Positions 18,190 through 26,982 of a DNA stretch of 64,000 nucleotides are shown here, piece after piece. This stretch comes from an uncultured Saprospiraceae bacterium (lineage in GTDB: Bacteria; Bacteroidota; Bacteroidia; Chitinophagales; Saprospiraceae), in assembly GCA_937926205.1 (NCBI GenBank), contig CALEYL010000079.1:45086-109085 (forward strand). The letters are read 5' to 3'. The first letter of the stretch is position 1; each line of letters begins with the position of its first letter. The notes below the pieces were generated by a model, which saw only the letters and a program-made list of their open reading frames with translations, did no database searches and was not told where the DNA came from. The translations under genes were made by a program, and so were the position numbers.

Positions 18190-19626
18190 ATGAATCGGGA
18201 GTTTCTGAGACACCTGTTTTTTCTGGTATTTGTCAACTTACTGATCAAACCGTTTTACATATTCGGGATTGACAGAGCGGTGCAAAATGCGGTGGAGCCG
18301 GGCGCTTACGGCCTTTACTTTGTGTTGTTCAATTTCACCTACCTTTTCCAGATCATCAACGATTCCGGAATTCAGAATTTCAACAACCGAAGCATTGCCC
18401 AGCACCCAACCCTGATCGGAAAATATTTCCCCAACATCCTCGTACTTAAGGGGATGTTGTCTTTGCTCTACCTCCTGGCACTGGCCATAGCAGGCTGGCT
18501 CACAGGCTACCTGCCCCGGCATATAAACTGGCTGTGCTGGATAGCAGCGAGCCAGATTTTCAACTCCCTGATCCTTTTTTTGCGCACCAATGTTTCCGGA
18601 CTGGGCTTGTACCGCCTCGACGGCTGGTTTTCAGTGGCCGACAAACTCCTGCTGATCCTGATCTGCGGAATGTTGCTGTTGCAATACCCCGGGCGCTTTC
18701 AAATTGAGTGGTTCATCTATGCTCAAACCGCTTCCCTGGCCGCCACGGCATTATTGGTCGGCGCATTTGTGTGGGGCAAAATCGGACGCTTACGCCTGAG
18801 ATTCCAGCCAGCCCTGCTTTGGGTGATAGCCCGCGAAAGCTACCCCTATGCGATGGTGGTGCTGTTGATGACCATCTACACCAGAGTCGATGCAGTCATG
18901 ATCGAGCGGTTGTTGCCCGATGGCGCCGCCGAAGCAGGTTATTACGCCGGCGCTTACCGGCTGCTGGATGCCGCCAATATGATCGGGTATTTGTTTGCAG
19001 CGCTATTGTTGCCCATGTTCGCCAGATTGATCAAAGAAGGTAAATCGCCGGATGAACTGACGGGATTTAGTTTTCGTCTCATCTGGTCAGGAAGCACCGC
19101 ACTGGCTGTCGCCATCTGGCCTTTCCGGGAAGCCATTATGGACTTGCTGTATCATCAAACCAGCCCTTCCTCGGGAGAAATGCTGGGGTTACTCATGTTC
19201 AGTTTTGTTGCCGTTTGCGGCTCCTACGTCTATGGAACCCTGTTGACCGCTAAAGGCAGTATGCGGCACATGAACCGAATTTTCCTTTGGGGCGTATTGG
19301 GAAATATCCTACTGAATGGGGTGCTCATTCCCTACTACAAGGGGGCCGGAGCAGCTGCAGCAACTTGCATCACACAAACGGCCGTTTTTTTGGCACAAAC
19401 AAACCTGGCTTACCGCGAGTTGGGTTTGTCGCGAAACCTCCTGCTGATTGCCCGATGCGCCGGTTCTGTAATGCTTGCGGGGCTATTGACGTGGATCGTT
19501 GTGCAAATTCCGGCCGACTTGCACTGGGTGGGGCGGTTTTTGATTTCCGCAGTGGTTAATTTGATCGCAGCCCTGGCCACGGGGATGATTCCGATAAAAG
19601 GTTTATGGCGCAAATTTTATCTTTAA
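18190..19626 (+). CDS. Oligosaccharide flippase / polysaccharide biosynthesis family membrane protein
   Basis: A 478-aa protein with 12-14 hydrophobic helices in the MOP superfamily (Wzx/RfbX-like) pattern. The N-terminal KPFYIFGIDRAVQN and the central YTRVDAVMIERLL, AGYYAGAYRLLDA and PMFARLIKEG segments are typical. It probably moves lipid-linked glycans across the inner membrane. No polysaccharide operon surrounds it, so its glycan is unknown. Confidence 0.85.
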   Translation: MNREFLRHLFFLVFVNLLIKPFYIFGIDRAVQNAVEPGAYGLYFVLFNFTYLFQIINDSGIQNFNNRSIAQHPTLIGKYFPNILVLKGMLSLLYLLALAIAGWLTGYLPRHINWLCWIAASQIFNSLILFLRTNVSGLGLYRLDGWFSVADKLLLILICGMLLLQYPGRFQIEWFIYAQTASLAATALLVGAFVWGKIGRLRLRFQPALLWVIARESYPYAMVVLLMTIYTRVDAVMIERLLPDGAAEAGYYAGAYRLLDAANMIGYLFAALLLPMFARLIKEGKSPDELTGFSFRLIWSGSTALAVAIWPFREAIMDLLYHQTSPSSGEMLGLLMFSFVAVCGSYVYGTLLTAKGSMRHMNRIFLWGVLGNILLNGVLIPYYKGAGAAAATCITQTAVFLAQTNLAYRELGLSRNLLLIARCAGSVMLAGLLTWIVVQIPADLHWVGRFLISAVVNLIAALATGMIPIKGLWRKFYL

Positions 19627-19774
19627 GCGTTTATTTGTTTCTGCCACAGGGACACCGGAGAGGGGATACTACCGGCGAAAGGTCCTCTGAAGATCACTTT
19701 TGTTCGAAGTGTTGTATGTGAAACTTTCTATGTAACTATGTGGTGAAAAATCATCGGCCACTACACCAATCACC

Positions 19775-21601
19775 ATGACGACTGAAGATTTCAAGCAGCT
19801 ATCCGACACCATCCCTAAAGAGCCCGGGGTATACCGGTTTATGAGTCCGGAAGGCGTTATTTTGTATGTTGGCAAGGCCAAAAGCCTGCGCAACCGCCTG
19901 TCGTCGTATTTTGGAGAACGGCAGGACCGGGCCCAGAAAACGAGGGTGATGGTGAAACACGCAGGCCGCATCGAATTTACGGTAGTAGAAACGGAAACCG
20001 ACGCCCTTTTGCTGGAAAGCACGCTGATCAAAGAGCACCAGCCGCGCTACAATGTGATGCTGAAAGACGGCAAAACGTATTCCTACATCTGCATCAAGAA
20101 CGAGCGTTTCCCCCGGGTTTTCATCACGCGCAACGTGATCCGCGACGGATCCACCTATTTTGGCCCTTACACCTCAAAAAGCAGGGTGCGCATTATTCTG
20201 GACCTCATCAAACAGCTTTTTCCCCTGCGAACCTGTACTTTCAACCTGCAGGAAGAAGCGATCCGGGCCGGAAAATTCAAAATCTGTCTGGAATACCACA
20301 TCAAAAACTGCCTCGGCCCATGTGAAGGACTGGAAGAAGAAGCCTCCTATAACCGCCGGATTGAACAGATCAAAAACATCCTGAAAGGAAATTTCAGCGC
20401 CGTGGTCAATCATTTCAAATCCGAAATGCAGCAGTGCGCTGAAAATCTGGAATTTGAAAAAGCGCAGCAAATCAAAGAAAAACTTACCGCTTTTGAAGAC
20501 TATCAGGGCAAATCCACGGTTGTCAGCAACACCATCCGCGATGTCGATGTCTTCTCCATTGCTTCAGATGAAAAAGATGCTTATGTAAACTACCTGCGGG
20601 TGGTGAATGGCGCCATCATCCACACCCATACTCAGGAACTGGTCAAAAACCTTGACGAGGATGAAACGGACCTTATGGCTTATGCTGTACCGGCCATTCG
20701 GGAACGCTTCAGTAGCCTGGCCCCGGAAATCATTGCGCCTTTTTCTTTTCCAATGGCAGATTCCGACGTTGTGGTCACCGTTCCGAAAATTGGCGACAAA
20801 AAGCGCCTGCTGGAACTCTCTGAAAAAAATGTGCAATACCACCTGCTCCAGAAGCGCAAGGAAGCTGTTACGCGCACCCAGCGCCAAACCCCTGCCGAGC
20901 GCATCCTGCGTACCTTGCAGGAAGACCTGCACATGGAGGTTTTGCCCATGCACATTGAGTGTTTCGACAACTCCAACATACAAGGTACAAATCCGGTGTC
21001 TTCCTGCGTGGTATTCAAAAATGCAAAACCTTCCAAAAAAGACTACCGCCACTTCAACGTGAAAACCGTGGAAGGCCCCGACGATTTCGCGAGCATGGAG
21101 GAAGTCGTTTTCAGGCGTTACCGGCGCCTGCTCGAAGAAGAACAGCCGCTGCCCCAACTGGTCATCATTGACGGAGGTAAGGGACAACTCAGCGCAGCCA
21201 TGAAAAGCATTGAGGCGCTGGGGCTCGTCGGCAGAATGACCGTGGTCGGCATTGCTAAAAAACTGGAAGAACTTTTTTTTCCCGGCGATTCAGTGCCCCT
21301 GCACATCAACAAAAAGTCAGAGTCGCTGAAACTCATTCAGCAGGCACGTAACGAAGCGCACCGTTTTGCGATAACGTTCCACCGGGACCAACGCTCGAAA
21401 AATTTCACCAGCACGGAGTTAACCAATATCGCAGGCGTAGGCGAAAAAACAGCACAAAAACTGCTTACCCACTTTGGTTCGGCGAAAAAAATCCGGGCGG
21501 CCAGCACAGCGGCCATCGCAGAAGTCGCTGGTTTGTCAGTTGCCAAAAAAATCCGGGCGTATTTTGGCGAAGATGAGGCACAGAACCCTGACGCCGAATA
21601 A
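19775..21601 (+). CDS. uvrC: Excinuclease ABC subunit C
   Basis: A 608-aa nucleotide-excision-repair nuclease. An N-terminal GIY-YIG domain (EPGVYRFM and ILYVGKAKSLRNRL, about 15-93) makes the 3' cut. A UVR motif (ENLEFEKAQQIKEKL, near 220) contacts UvrB. An RNase H-like domain (IECFDNSNIQG near 393, IDGGKGQL) makes the 5' cut. C-terminal helix-hairpin-helix motifs (IAGVGEKTAQKLL, near 551) bind DNA. It is full length and stands alone. Confidence 0.97.
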   Translation: MTTEDFKQLSDTIPKEPGVYRFMSPEGVILYVGKAKSLRNRLSSYFGERQDRAQKTRVMVKHAGRIEFTVVETETDALLLESTLIKEHQPRYNVMLKDGKTYSYICIKNERFPRVFITRNVIRDGSTYFGPYTSKSRVRIILDLIKQLFPLRTCTFNLQEEAIRAGKFKICLEYHIKNCLGPCEGLEEEASYNRRIEQIKNILKGNFSAVVNHFKSEMQQCAENLEFEKAQQIKEKLTAFEDYQGKSTVVSNTIRDVDVFSIASDEKDAYVNYLRVVNGAIIHTHTQELVKNLDEDETDLMAYAVPAIRERFSSLAPEIIAPFSFPMADSDVVVTVPKIGDKKRLLELSEKNVQYHLLQKRKEAVTRTQRQTPAERILRTLQEDLHMEVLPMHIECFDNSNIQGTNPVSSCVVFKNAKPSKKDYRHFNVKTVEGPDDFASMEEVVFRRYRRLLEEEQPLPQLVIIDGGKGQLSAAMKSIEALGLVGRMTVVGIAKKLEELFFPGDSVPLHINKKSESLKLIQQARNEAHRFAITFHRDQRSKNFTSTELTNIAGVGEKTAQKLLTHFGSAKKIRAASTAAIAEVAGLSVAKKIRAYFGEDEAQNPDAE

Positions 21602-21956
21602 ACCGCAATCTAAAACGCCCTGATTTTACGCTCCGTATTTCCACACCTCCCTCCGTAATAATACCTGATTTTATAAACGCGCATTCCTGCGCTTACCCGG
21701 CTGCAATATGTAGCGGAGATTTGCAGCGGGAAGGATGGGAGAATTATTTGATATTTCACCCAACCTGAAGCTGCTCCCGGAGCCATCTCCGGTGCAATGG
21801 CCGAGGCGGATTCCATCGCCTCTTAATCTTGTCTGTGTCGCATTTCCCGGCGCGTTGCCGATCACAATGCATCTTGCCTGAAAAAACATTCCCACTAGCC
21901 CTGGCAATTAAGCGCCAGATCAATTACTATTTTTTTAACCATTAAATTCCATAACA
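21602..21956. other. 355-bp intergenic region before the crystallin/Cry-like gene
   Basis: No reading frame or RNA gene is seen. A short hairpin (CCGGAG-CCAT-CTCCGG, 21777-21792) is present. No clear TAnnTTTG promoter box was found in front of the downstream gene. Confidence 0.5.
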
Positions 21957-23948
21957 ATGAGCACCAATGCGAATTGCTGGGTTTCCTTTTGGGAAGACAA
22001 TGATTACAAAGGCAACACCAGAAGCTTTAGCGGCGCACAATCCATTTACGACCTGGCAGAGTACGATTACGACAATTCCAGCCAGGAGATGGACGACAGC
22101 ATCAACAGCCTGAAAACAGGTTCTTCTACATGGATTTGCCTTTTTACACAACACAATTTTGAAGGGGGCATCCTGAAGGTCGGCCCAAATGGGGCAATTC
22201 CTGATCTGAACGAGTGCAAAATGCCGGGTGGCGGCGATTTCAAAAACAGCATCGTCAGTTTTGTGATGTACGACAGCCAGCCCAATTTCTGGAGTACCAA
22301 TGTGGCCACCAATACCGGGGATTGCTGGTTAAAGCTGTACGATGGCACACGCTATACCGGCGAATGTTTCACCCTCTGTGGTCCGGGATCTACCGTGAAC
22401 ACCGCTTGTATTGATGGTTATTATTATTGGAATGATTCCACTCAGGGATATTACTACCGTTTCCCCAATGCGGTAACAACCGGACCAGGTACCTGGGCAG
22501 AATTGTACGATGACCGCGATTTCAAAAACCTCGTGGCTCAGTTTGGACCAAACAGCCTGGTTGCGGACCTGACGAATTATGGCTCAAATTCCATCATGAG
22601 TCTGAAAGTTTTTGCACAGGCGCCGGATAGTTTCAATCAAAGCGGCCAAACACCAAACGAAGTCGCCACCATCCAGAAATATCAGACTGCATCGCGTGTT
22701 GAGGATCTGCTGGCCGGCGCTTTGGGCTGCATTCCGGAAGTCGGCAGCCTAATATCCGGTGTACTCGAATGTTTCTGGCCATCAGGGCCCAGTACGCAGG
22801 AAATCTGGAACGACATGGTCAGTTTCATGAATACCCTGGTAGAAGAGCTGATCGATCAAAATAACCTCGAGTTTCTCAACAACACTTTATCCGGGTATTA
22901 TACATCGATAAACGATTACAACAACCTCGTACCCGGGCAGGACAAGCTTACCAAACTGATCAGCATTATTGATGATCTGGAAGACGATTCCCCTTATTTC
23001 TTAAACCTGAATGACCCTGAAGAAAACCTGACCTATCTCATCCCGTTCGGCAGCATTACCATCATCATGATGGCTGAATATGCTTACAATTATACGGCCA
23101 TCAGCGGTGGAGAAACGGATCCCAATGCGGCTTTTGCTGCTACCCGGTTAAACGACTGGATCAGCAAGCTTGCTACAGCGGCAACTCAGGCAAAAGAGAC
23201 GGCGTTGGCATGGCGGCTTGAGCAAATCACCATCCGGCAGAGCGGCAGCGTTTTCACCGACTATTATCTGGAAGATGCCGTCACTGGATTTTCTCAAAAA
23301 TATTCTGAGCAGGCGGCAGCAGAAGCCGACAAAACCCGGCTGACTGATTACATCAATGCGCAGTACATCGCACAGCTGGATGCTTATACCAGCCCGGCTA
23401 ACATCTGGGCTTATCTGGCTACAACCAATACACAACCCGCTTCGACAAGCACTGAAAATGCTGCATTCCCTACTGTTCAGTTTCTCACGCTGCCAACAGA
23501 GCAAACTGTCGCTTTTGTGCTCGACAGCTATCCTTCTGCGTGGGGAACGCAACTTGCCACCGACCTGAGCAGCGGCTCAAGAATCTCGGCGGTAACGATC
23601 TACAGCTCAGGAGCAAACAATGACGGCTATGTAAAGGGGATACAAATCACTTACAGCGACAAATCATCGCCTGTACTTTACGGTGCATCCGGTAGTTCTT
23701 CGGTGACTGTTACTTTTGACAGCGATGAATCCATCGTTGCCCTGTACGGAGGTAGCGGCAGTTATGTAGACCAGCTTTTCTTCCGAACAAACAAAGGGAG
23801 AGATTTTGGAATAGGCGGCAGTGGCGGGTTTCCATTTTCCGGCGCTTGCCCGCAAGGAGTGAATGCTATCCTTACAAAGGTGGAAACTTACAACCAGTCT
23901 TACATCAACCAGGTTAAACTGAGTTATCAATACAATGCCTGGAAGTAA
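21957..23948 (+). CDS. Beta/gamma-crystallin + Cry-toxin-like helical domain + jacalin-like lectin protein
   Basis: This 663-aa protein lacks a signal peptide and a T9SS tail. Residues 5-105 and 120-225 look like two beta/gamma-crystallin domains (WVSFWEDNDYKGNTRSF, AELYDDRDFKNLVAQFG). Residues 236-500 are helical, and LLAGALGCIPEVGSLISGVL then ECFWPSGPS...EELIDQ follows the pattern of domain I of three-domain Cry delta-endotoxins, the pore-forming bundle. The C-terminus (about 535-663) has a jacalin-type beta-prism pattern (GYVKGIQITYSD, YVDQLFFRTNKGRDFGIGG). The combination suggests a pore-forming toxin with glycan-binding ends, possibly released by lysis. The call rests on pattern recognition by eye; a structural or storage protein is an alternative. 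Confidence 0.6.
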   Translation: MSTNANCWVSFWEDNDYKGNTRSFSGAQSIYDLAEYDYDNSSQEMDDSINSLKTGSSTWICLFTQHNFEGGILKVGPNGAIPDLNECKMPGGGDFKNSIVSFVMYDSQPNFWSTNVATNTGDCWLKLYDGTRYTGECFTLCGPGSTVNTACIDGYYYWNDSTQGYYYRFPNAVTTGPGTWAELYDDRDFKNLVAQFGPNSLVADLTNYGSNSIMSLKVFAQAPDSFNQSGQTPNEVATIQKYQTASRVEDLLAGALGCIPEVGSLISGVLECFWPSGPSTQEIWNDMVSFMNTLVEELIDQNNLEFLNNTLSGYYTSINDYNNLVPGQDKLTKLISIIDDLEDDSPYFLNLNDPEENLTYLIPFGSITIIMMAEYAYNYTAISGGETDPNAAFAATRLNDWISKLATAATQAKETALAWRLEQITIRQSGSVFTDYYLEDAVTGFSQKYSEQAAAEADKTRLTDYINAQYIAQLDAYTSPANIWAYLATTNTQPASTSTENAAFPTVQFLTLPTEQTVAFVLDSYPSAWGTQLATDLSSGSRISAVTIYSSGANNDGYVKGIQITYSDKSSPVLYGASGSSSVTVTFDSDESIVALYGGSGSYVDQLFFRTNKGRDFGIGGSGGFPFSGACPQGVNAILTKVETYNQSYINQVKLSYQYNAWK

Positions 23949-24110
23949 AAATTCCTGAAAAAGGTGGGGATACAATATCGTTAAAGGGCAGGGGGTACTT
24001 TTCTGAGCATTTTCAATAAAAGGAAAACACGCTCAACGTTTAATGATCCATTCAATCAGAAAACGAAAGAAAAATTGCCTCCTGCGCTTTGCCTTTTGAT
24101 CCTTTAGAGC

Positions 24111-24752
24111 TTAGTCAACTTCTTTTTCCCGCCCGGATGCTATCTCCAGCAATTCGCTCAGAATCATGGCCGTTGCTCCCCATACTACTTTGCTGTACAC
24201 ATTAAAGTAAGACACTTCTTTCAGCGTCAGATTGCCGGCAAGATGAATGTCCGTAGTTTGCAGGGTGTTTGGATCTTCCAGCAAACGAAAAGGAACTTCA
24301 AGTACAGATTTTACTTCGCTCCACTGGGGTTGAAAGCGTGGCGTGTTGTCCATCCAGCCCACAAATGGGTGTACTAAAAAATTGCTCACCGGGATATAAA
24401 GCTCGGTCAGGGCGCCAATCATGTTCACTTCCTGCGGGTCAACCCCCACTTCCTCGTGCGCCTCGCGCAAGGCCGTATTCATCAAAATACCATCGCCGGC
24501 TTCGTATTTTCCTCCGGGAAAACTGATTTGTCCGCTGTGCCGGTCGGCTGCATGTGTGGTCACCCGCTCGATCAATGCCAACTGCCATTCTCCGTCTTTT
24601 GGAAAAAAAAGCGCCAGAACGCCTGCCAGTGCCGCATGCTCAGGAGCCGGTATGGCAGTAGGACGAAATGCCCTTGCCATGCGATATTGCGCCGCTTGTC
24701 CGGGCAACCCCTCTTTCATGCGCAATTGAAGATGTTGAATAAAAGCATCCAT
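24111..24752 (-). CDS. CoA pyrophosphatase (NUDIX hydrolase, NudL/YeaB type)
   Basis: A 213-aa NUDIX protein that would hydrolyse coenzyme A to 3',5'-ADP and phosphopantetheine. The CoA-family motif RHSGQISFPGGKYE leads into the NUDIX box with ALREAHEEVGV. Length fits the family. The gene is divergent from the MarR regulator gene, about 140 bp away. Confidence 0.9.
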   Translation of the reverse strand: MDAFIQHLQLRMKEGLPGQAAQYRMARAFRPTAIPAPEHAALAGVLALFFPKDGEWQLALIERVTTHAADRHSGQISFPGGKYEAGDGILMNTALREAHEEVGVDPQEVNMIGALTELYIPVSNFLVHPFVGWMDNTPRFQPQWSEVKSVLEVPFRLLEDPNTLQTTDIHLAGNLTLKEVSYFNVYSKVVWGATAMILSELLEIASGREKEVD

Positions 24753-24839
24753 AGCTACGCTAACGTATCAATGATTTATGGTGAAAAAAATCGGATGAAC
24801 AAAAATGCACGTCCGCTTTTCAAACACAAAACAAAAAGG

Positions 24840-24857
24840 TTATTTGCTTGCAAATAA
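24840..24857 (+). promoter_or_regulatory. Palindrome TTATTTGC-TT-GCAAATAA (candidate MarR operator)
   Basis: A perfect 8-bp inverted repeat with a 2-bp spacer. It overlaps the -33 element of the marR promoter, and its size and TTGC/GCAA core fit a MarR-family dimer site. Autorepression is the likely role. Confidence 0.5.
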
Positions 24858-24878
24858 TTGTTATACTAACTATATTTG
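24848..24878 (+). promoter_or_regulatory. Promoter of the MarR regulator gene (TTG-N20-TATATTTG)
   Basis: TTG at 24848-24850, a 20-bp spacer and TATATTTG at 24871-24878 match the Bacteroidota -33/-7 consensus. The -33 element lies inside the palindrome at 24840-24857. Confidence 0.55.
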
Positions 24879-24893
24879 CGCGAACATTTTTTT

Positions 24894-25343
24894 ATGCCTT
24901 CAGCCTTGCCAAAATTAGCCAAAACTGCAGAAGTTTCAGGTTTTATACTGGAACGAACAGCAAAGCGCATGAAACAGTTTTTTCATGCGCAATTAACCCT
25001 GGCTGCTGCCGACATTACCATTGACCAGTGGATTGTTTTACAAACCCTGGAATCCGGCAGTGCACAAAGCCAGTATGAAATTGCCCGGCAGACTTTCAAG
25101 GATGCGCCAACAGTGACCCGCATCCTTGATCTGCTGGAGCAGAAAAAACTCATTACCCGCGAAGACGATCCTAATGACCGCCGCCGTTACAACGTTCGGC
25201 TCACCATTCACGGGCGTCAAAAAATCAAAGACATACTACCGGTGATCAAACAAGCTCGCCTGCAAGCCTGGCACGGGCTGGAAGACGAAGAAATGAGTAC
25301 GCTTGTCCGATTGCTGGACAAGGTGTATGATAATTTGAAATAG
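24894..25343 (+). CDS. MarR family transcriptional regulator
   Basis: A 149-aa winged-helix regulator. The recognition region is SQYEIARQTFKDAPTVTRILDLLEQKKLI, followed by the wing REDDPNDRRRYNVRLT, which is the classic DxRxxxxxLT MarR wing. It is followed by hmgA 126 bp downstream on the same strand. MarR regulators often control aromatic catabolism in response to pathway intermediates, so a role in the homogentisate operon is inferred. ATG 24894 is chosen over the TTG at 24876, which lies inside the -7 box. Confidence 0.9.
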   Translation: MPSALPKLAKTAEVSGFILERTAKRMKQFFHAQLTLAAADITIDQWIVLQTLESGSAQSQYEIARQTFKDAPTVTRILDLLEQKKLITREDDPNDRRRYNVRLTIHGRQKIKDILPVIKQARLQAWHGLEDEEMSTLVRLLDKVYDNLK

Positions 25344-25469
25344 CAGCAAGAAGATCAGCAATGGGCATGAAAAAGTCAGGACAGGTTTGTTTAGGTTGAA
25401 AATGCGCCCTGAAAACTGCCAACGGAGATACTTCGAACTAAAAAAATAGCACTAACCAAATACAATACC

Positions 25470-26624
25470 ATGCACTACCACACCCTGGGACAAATCCCGC
25501 AAAAGCGGCATACCCAGTATCGCAAACCCGACGGTAGTCTTTACCACGAAGAGCTTTTTTCGACGGAGGGTTTCAGCGATATGTATTCCATCCTTTATCA
25601 TTGCCATGCGCCAACACAGATTGTTCAGGTTGGCGAGCCTTTCGATGTAAAACCAGTAACGGTATCTGATCGTCAACTGAAGCACCGCAGTCTGAAAGGT
25701 TTCCAGGTTCCGCCGGAAGATGATTATCTGAAAAGCCGCAAACCGGTTCTGGTCAATGATGACTGCAAAATCATTCTGGCGGCGCCGCGGCTGAGCATGA
25801 GCGATTATTTTTTCAAAAACGCCGATGCCGACGAAATCATTTTCATACATGAAGGCACAGGAACCCTGCGTTCCATGTACGGCAACCTGCGCTTCGAATA
25901 CGGTGATTATCTGGTCATTCCGCGTGGAACGACCTATCAGTTGCAATTTGATGGCACAGAGAACCGTTTGTTGATTGTTGAATCCTCCAGCCCTGTCATT
26001 ACGCCCCGCCGGTACCGCAACAACTTTGGCCAACTTATGGAACATGCGCCGTTTTGTGAACGCGACATCCGCAAACCGGAAGCGCTGGAAACGCACGACG
26101 AGCAGGGGAAATTCCTGTTTTACATCAAAAAACAGGACAACATGTATCCTTATTATTACCTCAGCCATCCTTTCGATGTGGTGGGCTGGGACGGTTACGT
26201 GTATCCTTACGCATTTTCCATTCACAATTTCGAGCCGATTACCGGCCGCGTGCACCAGCCACCGCCAGTGCACCAGACCTTCGAGGCCCGCAATTTTGTC
26301 ATTTGCTCTTTTGTGCCCCGGCTGTTCGACTACCACCCGCTGGCGATTCCGGCGCCCTACAACCACAGCAACATAGACAGCGATGAAGTTTTGTACTACG
26401 TAGACGGCGACTTTATGAGCCGGAAACATGTGGAACGCGGCATGATTACCCTGCACCCCGGCGGTATCCCGCACGGCCCGCACCCGGGTACGGTAGAAAA
26501 AAGCATCGGTGCAAAGGAAACACACGAGTTGGCGGTGATGATCGATACGTTCCGTCCGCTGAAAATGACGGAACACGCCGTGAGTATTGAGGACGCCCAT
26601 TATTACCAATCCTGGTTAACCTAA
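25470..26624 (+). CDS. hmgA: Homogentisate 1,2-dioxygenase
   Basis: A 384-aa cupin-fold iron dioxygenase that opens the homogentisate ring to maleylacetoacetate. Likely iron ligands are H299 and E306 in NHSNIDSDEVLYY and H335 in HPGGIPHGPHPG. The protein is shorter than the roughly 430-445-aa proteobacterial and animal enzymes, as is usual for the Bacteroidota type. It heads the tyrosine catabolic cluster, with hppD two genes downstream, and is preceded by the MarR regulator. Confidence 0.93.
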   Translation: MHYHTLGQIPQKRHTQYRKPDGSLYHEELFSTEGFSDMYSILYHCHAPTQIVQVGEPFDVKPVTVSDRQLKHRSLKGFQVPPEDDYLKSRKPVLVNDDCKIILAAPRLSMSDYFFKNADADEIIFIHEGTGTLRSMYGNLRFEYGDYLVIPRGTTYQLQFDGTENRLLIVESSSPVITPRRYRNNFGQLMEHAPFCERDIRKPEALETHDEQGKFLFYIKKQDNMYPYYYLSHPFDVVGWDGYVYPYAFSIHNFEPITGRVHQPPPVHQTFEARNFVICSFVPRLFDYHPLAIPAPYNHSNIDSDEVLYYVDGDFMSRKHVERGMITLHPGGIPHGPHPGTVEKSIGAKETHELAVMIDTFRPLKMTEHAVSIEDAHYYQSWLT

Positions 26625-26646
26625 AACAACTAAACCTGATATTTTC

Positions 26647-26979
26647 ATGGAAAAACACACAATGAATCGCGATGAATTCCGCACTTTTTTGCTCCTGTAC
26701 GCCGCCAATGCCGACATGCAGGAAACCGAAAACGAAATGCAATACATTCGCGAAATAGCGCCCTGCGACAATTTCGATGAAATACATACGCTGTTCAACG
26801 GGTGCTCGGATTACGAATGTCTGCAACTTATCCTGAGTTATCGCGATCAGTTTTTTCCAACCTTGCAGGATCAGGACAGCTTGTTGCAGGACGTGTCAAA
26901 TCTGCTTCAAAAGGACGGAAAATACCAGCTGCTTGAAGAGAATGCAATGAGAATGATTAAAAAACTAATTCATCAATAG
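26647..26979 (+). CDS. Small hypothetical protein inside the homogentisate operon
   Basis: A 110-aa acidic, helical, cytoplasmic protein with no recognised motif. Its overall make-up (TFLLLYAANADMQETENEM, an EENAMRMIKKL tail) is somewhat like TerB-type helical bundles, but that is weak. It lies 22 bp after hmgA and 3 bp before hppD, so it is surely cotranscribed with the tyrosine catabolic genes. A regulatory or accessory role is possible. Confidence 0.75.
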   Translation: MEKHTMNRDEFRTFLLLYAANADMQETENEMQYIREIAPCDNFDEIHTLFNGCSDYECLQLILSYRDQFFPTLQDQDSLLQDVSNLLQKDGKYQLLEENAMRMIKKLIHQ

Positions 26980-26982
26980 GTT

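Noticed and set aside
25452..26609. 385-aa open frame opposite hmgA
   Set aside because: It is antisense to a well-supported enzyme and has no family features; long antisense frames are common with this codon use.
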